A stretch of 6,831 nucleotides of DNA from Elusimicrobia bacterium CG06_land_8_20_14_3_00_38_11 (GTDB lineage: Bacteria; Elusimicrobiota; UBA8919), in the NCBI GenBank assembly GCA_002780205.1, contig PEVQ01000033.1, forward strand, positions 165 through 6,995. The letters run 5' to 3'. The position numbers were made by a program, and so were the translations under genes. The notes beneath the pieces are model-generated. The model saw only the letters and a list, made by a program, of their open reading frames with translations. It was not told where the DNA came from and searched no databases. Positions 1 to 5,307 of this stretch are shown here, in pieces; position 1 is the stretch's first letter, and each line of letters begins with the position of its first letter.

Positions 1-1398
1 TTCTCGCATTTTTTTGAGCCGTTCCTTTTTTTCATCCGGCGGCATTTCAATCGCTTCTTTTATTGCATCGGCAAAACCATCATGGTCAAACGGATTCACC
101 AGAACCGCTTCTTTAAGTTCTCTCGCAGCACCCGCAAATTTTGACAACAAAAGCATTCCTTTTAAGTCAACATTCGCGGCTATAAACTCTTTTGCAACAA
201 GATTCATACCGTCGTGCAAAGAACCCACCAGACATAAATCGCAGGCACGATAAAGGGCAAGATGCGTCGCATAATCAATTTTACTGTTCAGCAAAACAAC
301 CGGATACCAGTTGCCCGAGCGGTATTTCCAGTTAACCTCTTCCGCAACCGACTGAATTTCATCAATGAGATTTTTATATGTTTTGATGTGGAGACGGCTC
401 AAAGCACCTTTCTGAAAAAAAATAAATTTTTTCTGATATTGCGGATATTTTTCAAGAAACCTGTCAACTGCATGTATTTTTTCAACAATACCTTTCGTGT
501 AATCAACCCGGTCAACACTTAACGCAAGAATCTCATATGGCGGGTCTATTTGAGAAGGCAGGTTATCAACTTCTTTTGCGACTTTATCTTCGGAAGCGAG
601 TTCCGACAATTGCTCAAAATCAACACTTATCGGAAAATCTTTTACCAATGTTTTATGCCCCTTGTAAGTTACCGCCGATTCCTCCCAGTCAACCTTTGCT
701 TCCAATTCACTTTCACATGTTGATAAAAAATTATGGCAGTGATATTTTATGTGAAAACCGAGAAGGTCATTTGCAAGAAGACCTTCCAAAATTTCCAATT
801 TCTGGGGACAGATTCTGAACACCTCCGGGTTGGGCCAGGGAATATGCCAGAAAAGAGATACTGTCGCATCCGGATTTTTTTCTTTAATATATTTCGCGCA
901 GAGAGTTAAATGATAATCCTGCAACCAGATAAACGGTTTCTGCTCGTCAAAAAGTTCCGCAACGCTTTCGGCAAATTTTCTATTAACATTTTTGTAATGT
1001 TCCCAGAAGGCACTACTAAAAACCGGCTGTTTGTATGCAATATGACAAAGCGGCCATAACGCTTGATTTGCATAGCCATAATAGTAACCGTTTTCTTCTT
1101 CTTTTGAAAGAAAAACCAATTTTTCAAGATAGAGATTTTTTTCAGGCGGCACTTGGACGCTGTTGTTTTTATCAATAACATCGGTATCCGCATCACCGGA
1201 AGAATAGGCGACCCACACACCGCCGGCCGTCTGCATAACAGGATCAAGTGCCGTAACAAGTCCGCCGATTGTTTTAACGCATTTTATTTTTCTTCCGGCA
1301 TATTCATAAGAATACGGCTGTCTGTTTGAAACAACAATAAACTTATAGTCGGAAAGTTTTTCTTTAATTAATTCTTGCAGTGTTTTTTTATCCCACAT
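1..1398 (-). CDS. Trehalose-6-phosphate synthase-like GT20 glycosyltransferase, 3' end outside window
   Basis: An open frame of 466 codons runs from ATG at 1398 to the window edge with no stop, so the C-terminus is missing. Family GT20 (OtsA) makes trehalose 6-phosphate from UDP-glucose (or another NDP-glucose) and glucose 6-phosphate in the cytoplasm. The translation matches it throughout: SNR at 24-26, GG loop at 45-46, GGVW at 59-62, LWP after a YYYGYANQ stretch, LQDYHL with D161, WHIPWPNPE with H185, VDRVDYTKGI with R297 and K302, and HDGMNLVAKEF with D396 and E404. The spacings D161-H185, R297-K302 and D396-E404 equal those of E. coli OtsA D130-H154, R262-K267 and D361-E369, so the enzyme looks catalytically complete. 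The N-terminus is about 17 residues longer than OtsA. By comparison with OtsA about 35 residues are missing, unless another domain (for example a phosphatase) follows. An in-frame TGA five codons upstream makes 1398 the first possible ATG; no good Shine-Dalgarno precedes it. Exact product specificity is inferred. Confidence 0.93.
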   Translation of the reverse strand, partial: MWDKKTLQELIKEKLSDYKFIVVSNRQPYSYEYAGRKIKCVKTIGGLVTALDPVMQTAGGVWVAYSSGDADTDVIDKNNSVQVPPEKNLYLEKLVFLSKEEENGYYYGYANQALWPLCHIAYKQPVFSSAFWEHYKNVNRKFAESVAELFDEQKPFIWLQDYHLTLCAKYIKEKNPDATVSLFWHIPWPNPEVFRICPQKLEILEGLLANDLLGFHIKYHCHNFLSTCESELEAKVDWEESAVTYKGHKTLVKDFPISVDFEQLSELASEDKVAKEVDNLPSQIDPPYEILALSVDRVDYTKGIVEKIHAVDRFLEKYPQYQKKFIFFQKGALSRLHIKTYKNLIDEIQSVAEEVNWKYRSGNWYPVVLLNSKIDYATHLALYRACDLCLVGSLHDGMNLVAKEFIAANVDLKGMLLLSKFAGAARELKEAVLVNPFDHDGFADAIKEAIEMPPDEKKERLKKMRE

Positions 1399-1472
1399 AA
1401 TAAAATCAATTCAAAATTAAAAGTTAAAAATTAAAAATGCTTTTCGCCATAATTTTGCATTTTAGCGAAGCG
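1399..1472. repeat. AT-rich secF-GT20 junction with inverted repeat
   Basis: This 74-bp gap is mostly A and T on either strand, with near-repeated words (AAAATTAAAA, GTTAAAAATTAAAAA at 1414-1437). An imperfect inverted repeat pairs TAAAAATGC with GCATTTTA (one bulged A), and an overlapping alternative pairs GCTT-CGC with GCGAAGC. Read in the direction of transcription, the first hairpin is followed by T-rich sequence and could act as a weak terminator after secF. Its GC-poor stem makes this doubtful. No clear promoter or Shine-Dalgarno for the GT20 gene was found. Confidence 0.4.
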
Positions 1473-2378
1473 TCATTTTACATTTTTAATTGCTGTTTTT
1501 CTTATTTCCCATTCATAGACGATGGGCGCGGCGACAAAAATCGTGGAATAGGAACCGATGATGACTCCGAAAAGGAGGGCAAGCGAAAAATCATGTATAA
1601 CTTCGCCGCCTAAAAAGAAAAGCGACAAAAGAACCAGGAAAACGGTAAGTGATGTAATAATGGTACGGGATAGCGTTTCGTTGACGGAGCGGTTTATCAA
1701 CTGATAAAGTGTTTCTTTTCTGTAAAGCCGCAGATTTTCGCGCATTCTGTCAAATATGACAATAGTATCATTTATTGAATAACCGGCAAGGGTTAAAAGC
1801 GCCGCTATTACCGTAATTGAAATTTCTCTGTTTAAGACCGAAAAAAGCCCGACCGTTATAAATACATCGTGAATAATTGCAATAACTCCGGCGAAACCCC
1901 AGATGCCCGAACGAAATCTGAATGCGACATAAATAATTATTCCGACGAAAGACCAGAAAAGCGCAAAAAACGCCTGATTGATTAAATGTTTGCCGATGGT
2001 GGGACCTACATATTCGGTTCTTTCAAGTTCAAACGGATTATTTGGAATGTCCGACTTACATATCTCCACAATTTTTTTTGATATATCCTCATCGGCTCCT
2101 TTTTTTATCCTGATGATAATGGAGTTCTGTTGAGGGAAATCCTGAAGTTCACAGTTGATTCCGTTTTTGGAAAGGACCGAGCGGACATCGGAAAGCGGGA
2201 TATGCCGGCTGAATTTCAACTGCACTAATGTCCCGCCGGTAAAATCAATTCCATAATTTAATCCTCTGTGAAAAAAAATACTGAAGATTGAAATTAGAAT
2301 CAGCGTACCCGAAAGCCCGAAAAAAACTTTTCTAATACCTACGAAATCAAAATTTGTTTTCTTGAAAAATTGTATCAT
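1473..2378 (-). CDS. secF: Protein translocase subunit SecF
   Basis: SecF pairs with SecD in the cytoplasmic membrane and uses the proton motive force to help pull proteins out of the SecYEG channel. The 301-residue product has the usual layout: a first membrane helix at about 17-36, GIDFTGGT at 43-50 opening the periplasmic domain, then five hydrophobic helices from about 136 to the end. The family signature GYSINDT at 199-205 is followed by VIFDRMREN. Length is normal for a stand-alone SecF. The frame can be extended to an ATG at 2414, adding 12 residues (MISYSRLRSEAT), but these come from the repeat DNA. AGGAG lies 10 nt before the ATG at 2378, and MIQFFKKTNFDFVG is a normal SecF N-terminus, so 2378 is preferred. 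It follows secD after a 186-bp gap filled by a dispersed element. Confidence 0.96.
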   Translation of the reverse strand: MIQFFKKTNFDFVGIRKVFFGLSGTLILISIFSIFFHRGLNYGIDFTGGTLVQLKFSRHIPLSDVRSVLSKNGINCELQDFPQQNSIIIRIKKGADEDISKKIVEICKSDIPNNPFELERTEYVGPTIGKHLINQAFFALFWSFVGIIIYVAFRFRSGIWGFAGVIAIIHDVFITVGLFSVLNREISITVIAALLTLAGYSINDTIVIFDRMRENLRLYRKETLYQLINRSVNETLSRTIITSLTVFLVLLSLFFLGGEVIHDFSLALLFGVIIGSYSTIFVAAPIVYEWEIRKTAIKNVK

Positions 2379-2388
2379 TGTCGCTTCA

Positions 2389-2393
2389 CTCCT
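2389..2393 (-). promoter_or_regulatory. Shine-Dalgarno of secF
   Basis: AGGAG on the minus strand sits 10 nt before the ATG at 2378 and decides that start over the upstream ATG at 2414. The leader AGGAGTGAAGCGACA closely resembles the secD leader (AGGAGCGTAAGCGACG), so the ribosome site belongs to the duplicated junction sequence. Confidence 0.7.
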
Positions 2394-2421
2394 CAATCGC
2401 GAATAACTAATCACGAATCAG

Positions 2422-2444
2422 ATTCTTCGCCTTCGGTTCAGAAT
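2422..2444 (-). other. Copy A hairpin 1 (ATTCT/AGAAT stem)
   Basis: Read on the minus strand, the outer arms ATTCT and AGAAT pair over 5 bp, then GA faces GA (a tandem G-A mismatch), then ACC faces GGC with one A-C mismatch, closed by a GAA triloop. The same hairpin in copy B has a perfect GCC/GGC inner stem. Confidence 0.7.
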
Positions 2445-2462
2445 GACTGTCTTTGTGGTGTC

Positions 2463-2495
2463 ATGCTGACCCTGAATGAAATGAAGGGGAAGCAT
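2463..2495 (+). other. Copy A hairpin 2, double-length with two tandem G-A steps
   Basis: Read on the plus strand this 33-nt segment is fully symmetric: ATGCT/AGCAT, then GA/GA, then CCCT/AGGG, then GA/GA again, then AT/AT, closed by GAA. Copy B at the matching place has only ATGCT/AGCAT, GA/GA, GT/AC and GAA, so copy A is a longer version of the same plan. Confidence 0.75.
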
Positions 2496-2564
2496 CTCGT
2501 CTTTGCATCTATTCGTGTTTTGTTCGCGATGTTTGCCTTTATTCGTGTGTCGCTATTCGTGATT

Positions 2565-3995
2565 CTATATGGATAACCTCTCTATCTTTCTTCCTGAAAG
2601 ATATGTATCATATATCTGATGGGTAACAACAATCGCCGTGTACATTGAGACGATAAGTCCGAGAGTAAGTGTTACCGCGAAACCTTTTACGGGACCCGTT
2701 CCGAACTGGAAAAGAAATGCGGCGGCAATAAGCGTTGTAACATTTCCGTCTAAAATCGCAGAAAATGCTTTTTCATAACCGAGGTCAACCGCTACTCTCA
2801 CCGTTTTCCCATTTCTCAATTCTTCACGCATCCGCTCCAAAATGAGAACATTGGCATCAACCGCCATACCGACTGTTAAAATTATTCCTGCGATACCGGG
2901 AAGTGTAAGTGTGGCGTGAAAAAGCGACATCAAACCGAGTAGAATCAGCAGATTTAATACAAGCGCCGCATCGGCAATAAGTCCGGAGAATTTATAATAG
3001 AAAAACATATAACCGACGACAAGCAGAAGCCCGACCAGTGAAGCGATAAGCCCCGCATTGACCGAATCACGACCAAGCGACGGACCTACGGTTCTGTTTT
3101 CTATAATTCTTACAGGGGCGGGAAGCGCACCGGCGCGAAGAACAATTGCAAGTCCGGATGCCTCATCTGCCGTAAAATTTCCTTCAATAATTGCATGCCC
3201 GTCGGGAATTCGCGAACGGATAACAGGCGCCGACTGAACCACCCCGTCAAGAACAATCGCAAGCCGCTTTTCTATATTCGCCTCGGTCACCGCAGCAAAA
3301 AGTTTTGCACCGTCTCTGTTGAAATCAATCCCGACATATGGCATATTGTATTCTCCGCCGATTTTCATTTTTGCGTCGGTAAGATACGCACCGGTTACCT
3401 GTGCAGTTGTCGTAACCAGAAAATAGCCCTCCTCTTTTCCGGGAAGAACTTCGTAGCCGGCGGGAATTAAATCCTCAAATTCTTTTTTTACATTGTGATT
3501 TTCGTCGTAAATATCCTTTAACTGAACTCCCAACTCCCTCGCCTTCGCCGCTATTTTTTCAATCGCACCGGTATTTTCAACAAGACGGAATTCCATAAGC
3601 GCCGTTTTGCCGATTAAATCAATCGCGGCCTGCGGGTCTTTAATTCCGGGAAGTTGCACGACAATCCATTTTTCGCCCTGCTTTGCGATGAACGGCTCGG
3701 AAACGCCGAACTGGTCAATTCTGTTTCTTATGATTTCAATAGCGCGGTTTAGTGCATCGGAAACATTCATATCCTTTTCAAGTTTATCCGAGTCAATTTC
3801 CAGAACGAGATGAATACCGCCCTGCAAATCCAATCCGAGATTCAAAATTTTTGAGACGATTTTATCCTTCATCTTTTGCGAGTTTAATTTTTCAGTCGGT
3901 GAAAGCCGATACCATAAAAATGTAGGCCAGAGAAAATAAACCGAACCCAACAGCACCGCCCAAAAAATAATCCATTTGAATTTTTTAGAATCCAT
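2565..3995 (-). CDS. secD: Protein translocase subunit SecD
   Basis: SecD is the larger partner of SecF in the SecDF-YajC complex; it has a large periplasmic part that grips the emerging protein and a proton-conducting membrane part. The 476-residue product begins with a membrane helix at about 8-28, followed by GLDLQGG at 54-60, RNRIDQFGVSEP at 90-101, a periplasmic region to about 305, and a five-helix membrane block from about 313 to 465. The signature GMAVDANV is at 376-383; D380 is the expected counterpart of the membrane aspartate needed for proton movement in studied SecDF proteins. The start at 3995 has AGGAG 11 nt upstream. The stop TAG lies 1 bp beyond repeat copy A. Length and motifs are normal, with no frameshift seen. 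Confidence 0.97.
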   Translation of the reverse strand: MDSKKFKWIIFWAVLLGSVYFLWPTFLWYRLSPTEKLNSQKMKDKIVSKILNLGLDLQGGIHLVLEIDSDKLEKDMNVSDALNRAIEIIRNRIDQFGVSEPFIAKQGEKWIVVQLPGIKDPQAAIDLIGKTALMEFRLVENTGAIEKIAAKARELGVQLKDIYDENHNVKKEFEDLIPAGYEVLPGKEEGYFLVTTTAQVTGAYLTDAKMKIGGEYNMPYVGIDFNRDGAKLFAAVTEANIEKRLAIVLDGVVQSAPVIRSRIPDGHAIIEGNFTADEASGLAIVLRAGALPAPVRIIENRTVGPSLGRDSVNAGLIASLVGLLLVVGYMFFYYKFSGLIADAALVLNLLILLGLMSLFHATLTLPGIAGIILTVGMAVDANVLILERMREELRNGKTVRVAVDLGYEKAFSAILDGNVTTLIAAAFLFQFGTGPVKGFAVTLTLGLIVSMYTAIVVTHQIYDTYLSGRKIERLSI

Positions 3996-4006
3996 CGTCG
4001 CTTACG

Positions 4007-4011
4007 CTCCT
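4007..4011 (-). promoter_or_regulatory. Shine-Dalgarno of secD
   Basis: AGGAG on the minus strand is 11 nt before the ATG at 3995, slightly long but usable. It directly abuts repeat copy B, in the same arrangement as at secF. Confidence 0.65.
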
Positions 4012-4037
4012 ATCACGAATAACACATCACGAATGAG

Positions 4038-4060
4038 ATTCTTCGCCTTCGGCTCAGAAT
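4038..4060 (-). other. Copy B hairpin 1 (ATTCT/AGAAT, GAA triloop)
   Basis: On the minus strand: ATTCT/AGAAT outer stem, GA facing GA, perfect GCC/GGC inner stem, GAA triloop closed by C-G. C(GAA)G is the core of the exceptionally stable DNA mini-hairpin d(GCGAAGC) (established knowledge). Confidence 0.75.
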
Positions 4061-4078
4061 GACTGCTTCTTTGGTGTC

Positions 4079-4099
4079 ATGCTGAGTGAAACGAAGCAT
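4079..4099 (+). other. Copy B hairpin 2 (ATGCT/AGCAT, GAA triloop)
   Basis: On the plus strand: ATGCT/AGCAT outer stem, GA facing GA, GT/AC inner stem, GAA triloop. It follows the same plan as hairpin 1 with different but fully paired stem bases, and lies in inverted orientation 18 bp away. Confidence 0.75.
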
Positions 4100-4166
4100 C
4101 CCGTCTTCGCAGTTATTCGTGTTTTGTTCGTGATGTTTGCCTTTATTCGTGTGTCTCTATTCGTGA

Positions 4167-4829
4167 TTATAACAATTTTGTCCCGTTTATGTATAAATCA
4201 AAATCGGTTTTTAAGAAGACCGCTGCTTTTTTGCATATAATCATCCGTGTGAGAAATATCTCAAAATAGTCCATCACCTGAGAAATGTTCGTGTCAATAG
4301 TCAACTCCAGAGAAATAATTTTTTTGTCGGCATCCACTCTCAAAAAGGAACGCTCTACAGCATAATTAACGCGGTCGTGAATATCCAGATTTATCAACTT
4401 GGGATTTCTAACCCTGCTTCTGTGGACATCCGCTTTGTCTGCCAATATAACTGCAGCGCAAACGGGATTGACCGGCTCGCCGACGGGCTCCTCGTGATTT
4501 CCGATGGCAGAAATAATTATCGCGATATTTTCAGTTGAAATGTTCATCTCGCCGAGAATATCCATCGTGATTAAAGCGCTTGCCGAAACATGGTCTTCCC
4601 TGTTGACGACATTTCCCATATCATGAAGATACCCCGCAATCGCAGCAAGTTCCGGAAGCGGTTCTTTGTAATTGAGATGGGCTAAAATATTTTTAGAAAG
4701 ATTGGCAACAATATCCGCATGACGGAATCCATGCTCGGTATAGCCGATAACGCCGAGATACTCGTTCGCCGCTTCAAGATATGCGATTACTTTCGGATTT
4801 GTTTTAATTGCATCTAATGTGATGTTCAT
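4167..4829 (-). CDS. HD-domain metal-dependent phosphohydrolase (yajC-secD neighbour)
   Basis: A 220-residue soluble protein of the HD superfamily, whose members are mostly metal-dependent phosphohydrolases acting on nucleotides or similar substrates. The expected metal ligands are visible: H37 in GFRHADI, H69-D70 in GYLHDMGN, H80, H112 in IGNHEEP, and D131 in ILADKADVHRSR. The conserved blocks YLGVIGYTEHGFRHA, AIAGYLHDMGNVVNR and DIHDRVNYAVE look like one specific family that I believe recurs in anaerobic bacteria; its substrate is not known to me. No membrane segment or signal peptide is seen. It starts at an ATG with only a weak AAAGAA ribosome site, just downstream of a word repeat. Its place between yajC and secD suggests co-expression with the export genes, but a role in export is unproven. 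The stop codon overlaps the end of repeat copy B by one base. Confidence 0.88.
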   Translation of the reverse strand: MNITLDAIKTNPKVIAYLEAANEYLGVIGYTEHGFRHADIVANLSKNILAHLNYKEPLPELAAIAGYLHDMGNVVNREDHVSASALITMDILGEMNISTENIAIIISAIGNHEEPVGEPVNPVCAAVILADKADVHRSRVRNPKLINLDIHDRVNYAVERSFLRVDADKKIISLELTIDTNISQVMDYFEIFLTRMIICKKAAVFLKTDFDLYINGTKLL

Positions 4830-4841
4830 TTCTTTATTTTA

Positions 4842-4866
4842 ACAGATTGCACAGATTTACACAGAT
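4842..4866. repeat. Spaced ACAGAT word repeat upstream of the HD gene
   Basis: ACAGAT occurs at 4842, 4851 and 4861, giving steps of 9 and 10 bp. The related CACGGAT/CACAGAG repeat at 5282-5307 has exactly the same 9 and 10 bp steps. It lies 13 bp before the HD-gene start codon and abuts the hairpin element at 4866-4931. Confidence 0.65.
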
Positions 4867-4931
4867 GACACGAAGTGTCACCCCGAACTCGTTTCGGGGT
4901 CTATGGATGCTGAAATAAATTCAGCATGACA
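4866..4931. repeat. GTCA-type multi-hairpin element in the yajC-HD junction
   Basis: Three perfect hairpins lie side by side: TGACAC/GTGTCA with loop GAA (4866-4880), ACCCCGAA/TTCGGGGT with loop CTCGT (4880-4900), and ATGCTGAA/TTCAGCAT with loop ATAAA (4907-4927). The last two are enclosed by an outer pair TGTCA (4876-4880) and TGACA (4927-4931), so the whole can fold as a cloverleaf-like cruciform. No T-run follows on the transcribed strand, so a simple terminator is unlikely. With the word repeat it fills most of the 123-bp gap between yajC and the HD gene. Confidence 0.82.
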
Positions 4932-4952
4932 TTTCTACGCCCGGCTCTGGAT

Positions 4953-5264
4953 TTATTTCTTTTCAATTTGCGGGGTTTCATTTATCACGGCCGATATCGC
5001 CGATTTCAGCATCTGCACATTTACATTCTCGGAAATTTTTAACTTCACGATACTGCCCTGAATTTCATGAACGGTTCCGTAAAGTCCGCTCGCAGTTATT
5101 ACCCTGTCGCCTTTTTTAAGGGCTTCCAGCATTTTCTGATGTTCTTTCTGTTTTTTTGATTGCGGTCTGATGAGCAGAAAATAAAAAACGATGAAAATCA
5201 AAAAAATCGGCATAAGCGACGAAAACATCGCTGCGCCCTGCGGTGCTACATTCGGTTCAGCCAT
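4953..5264 (-). CDS. yajC: Preprotein translocase subunit YajC
   Basis: YajC is a small single-span membrane protein that associates with SecDF and the Sec channel. The 103-residue product has a short N-terminal tail, one hydrophobic helix at about 14-32, then the family's RPQSKKQKEHQKML segment and the LKKGDRVITASGLYGTV block in the cytoplasmic domain. Length is typical. GGAGG stands 7 nt before the ATG at 5264, a strong ribosome site. porB ends only 23 bp upstream, so the two are probably cotranscribed; secD and secF follow after the HD gene, matching the common yajC-secD-secF grouping. Confidence 0.95.
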   Translation of the reverse strand: MAEPNVAPQGAAMFSSLMPIFLIFIVFYFLLIRPQSKKQKEHQKMLEALKKGDRVITASGLYGTVHEIQGSIVKLKISENVNVQMLKSAISAVINETPQIEKK

Positions 5265-5271
5265 AATTTAA

Positions 5272-5276
5272 CCTCC
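5272..5276 (-). promoter_or_regulatory. Shine-Dalgarno of yajC
   Basis: GGAGG on the minus strand, 7 nt before the ATG at 5264. It is the strongest ribosome site in the window and lies right beside the word repeat that ends porB. Confidence 0.8.
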
Positions 5277-5281
5277 ACTAA

Positions 5282-5307
5282 CACGGATTACACGGATTTA
5301 CACAGAG
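5282..5307. repeat. Spaced CACGGAT word repeat overlapping the porB 3' end
   Basis: CACGGAT at 5282 and 5291 and CACAGAG at 5301 repeat the 9 and 10 bp spacing of the 4842-4866 repeat. The porB stop codon (5288-5290) and the codons for its last residues, LCKSV, lie inside the repeat. Confidence 0.7.

Larger units (their letters stand above)
2396..2563. repeat. Dispersed element copy A in the secD-secF junction
   Basis: This 168-bp element fills the gap between the secD stop (TAG, 2565-2567) and the secF Shine-Dalgarno. Its ends are ATCGCGAAT and ATTCGTGAT, an inverted repeat with one mismatch; a second, exact ATCACGAAT lies at 2410-2418. The segment 2511-2564 matches copy B (4115-4168) at 52 of 54 positions. 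Between the ends lie two hairpins (2422-2444 and 2463-2495) in opposite orientation. It carries no credible gene; a short plus-strand frame through it is just translated repeat. It looks like a small non-autonomous or REP/MITE-like element; how it moves is unknown. Confidence 0.85.
4012..4167. repeat. Dispersed element copy B in the HD-secD junction
   Basis: This 156-bp element is bounded by exact 9-bp inverted ends, ATCACGAAT and ATTCGTGAT, with a second inner ATCACGAAT at 4026-4034. It spans from the first base of the HD-gene stop (TAA, 4167-4169) to the secD Shine-Dalgarno. The right part contains four spaced words: ATTCGTG at 4115, GTTCGTG at 4126, ATTCGTG at 4145 and 4159. The centre holds two hairpins in opposite orientation (4038-4060, 4079-4099). 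It is clearly related to copy A over its whole length, with the right 54 bp nearly identical. Confidence 0.87.

Noticed and set aside
262..818. Plus-strand frames of 86 and 93 codons
   Set aside because: They lie antisense to the GT20 gene, whose minus-strand frame carries all family motifs; the plus-strand proteins show no recognisable domain.
906..1259. Minus-strand 117-codon frame
   Set aside because: It is another frame of the GT20 gene, overlapping motif-bearing residues of the real protein.
2379..2414. Longer secF start at ATG 2414
   Set aside because: The extra 12 residues come from repeat DNA and lack a ribosome site, while AGGAG precedes the ATG at 2378.
2370..2576. Plus-strand 68-codon frame in the secD-secF gap
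   Set aside because: It translates repeat copy A (SRITNHES, FIRVSLFVIL-like strings) and begins inside secF; no coding evidence.
4115..4168. CRISPR array from repeated ATTCGTG words
   Set aside because: The words are only 7-9 bp, unevenly spaced (11, 19, 14 bp), and the tract recurs almost unchanged at 2511-2564, so there are no unique spacers.
4866..4931. Intrinsic terminator between yajC and the HD gene
   Set aside because: The hairpins are strong but neither strand has a T-run directly after a GC-rich stem; the layout fits a repeat element better.
4830..4952. Promoter for the HD gene (TAAAAT near 4836)
   Set aside because: The -10-like word is only a few bases from the start codon and no matching -35 at proper spacing was seen.
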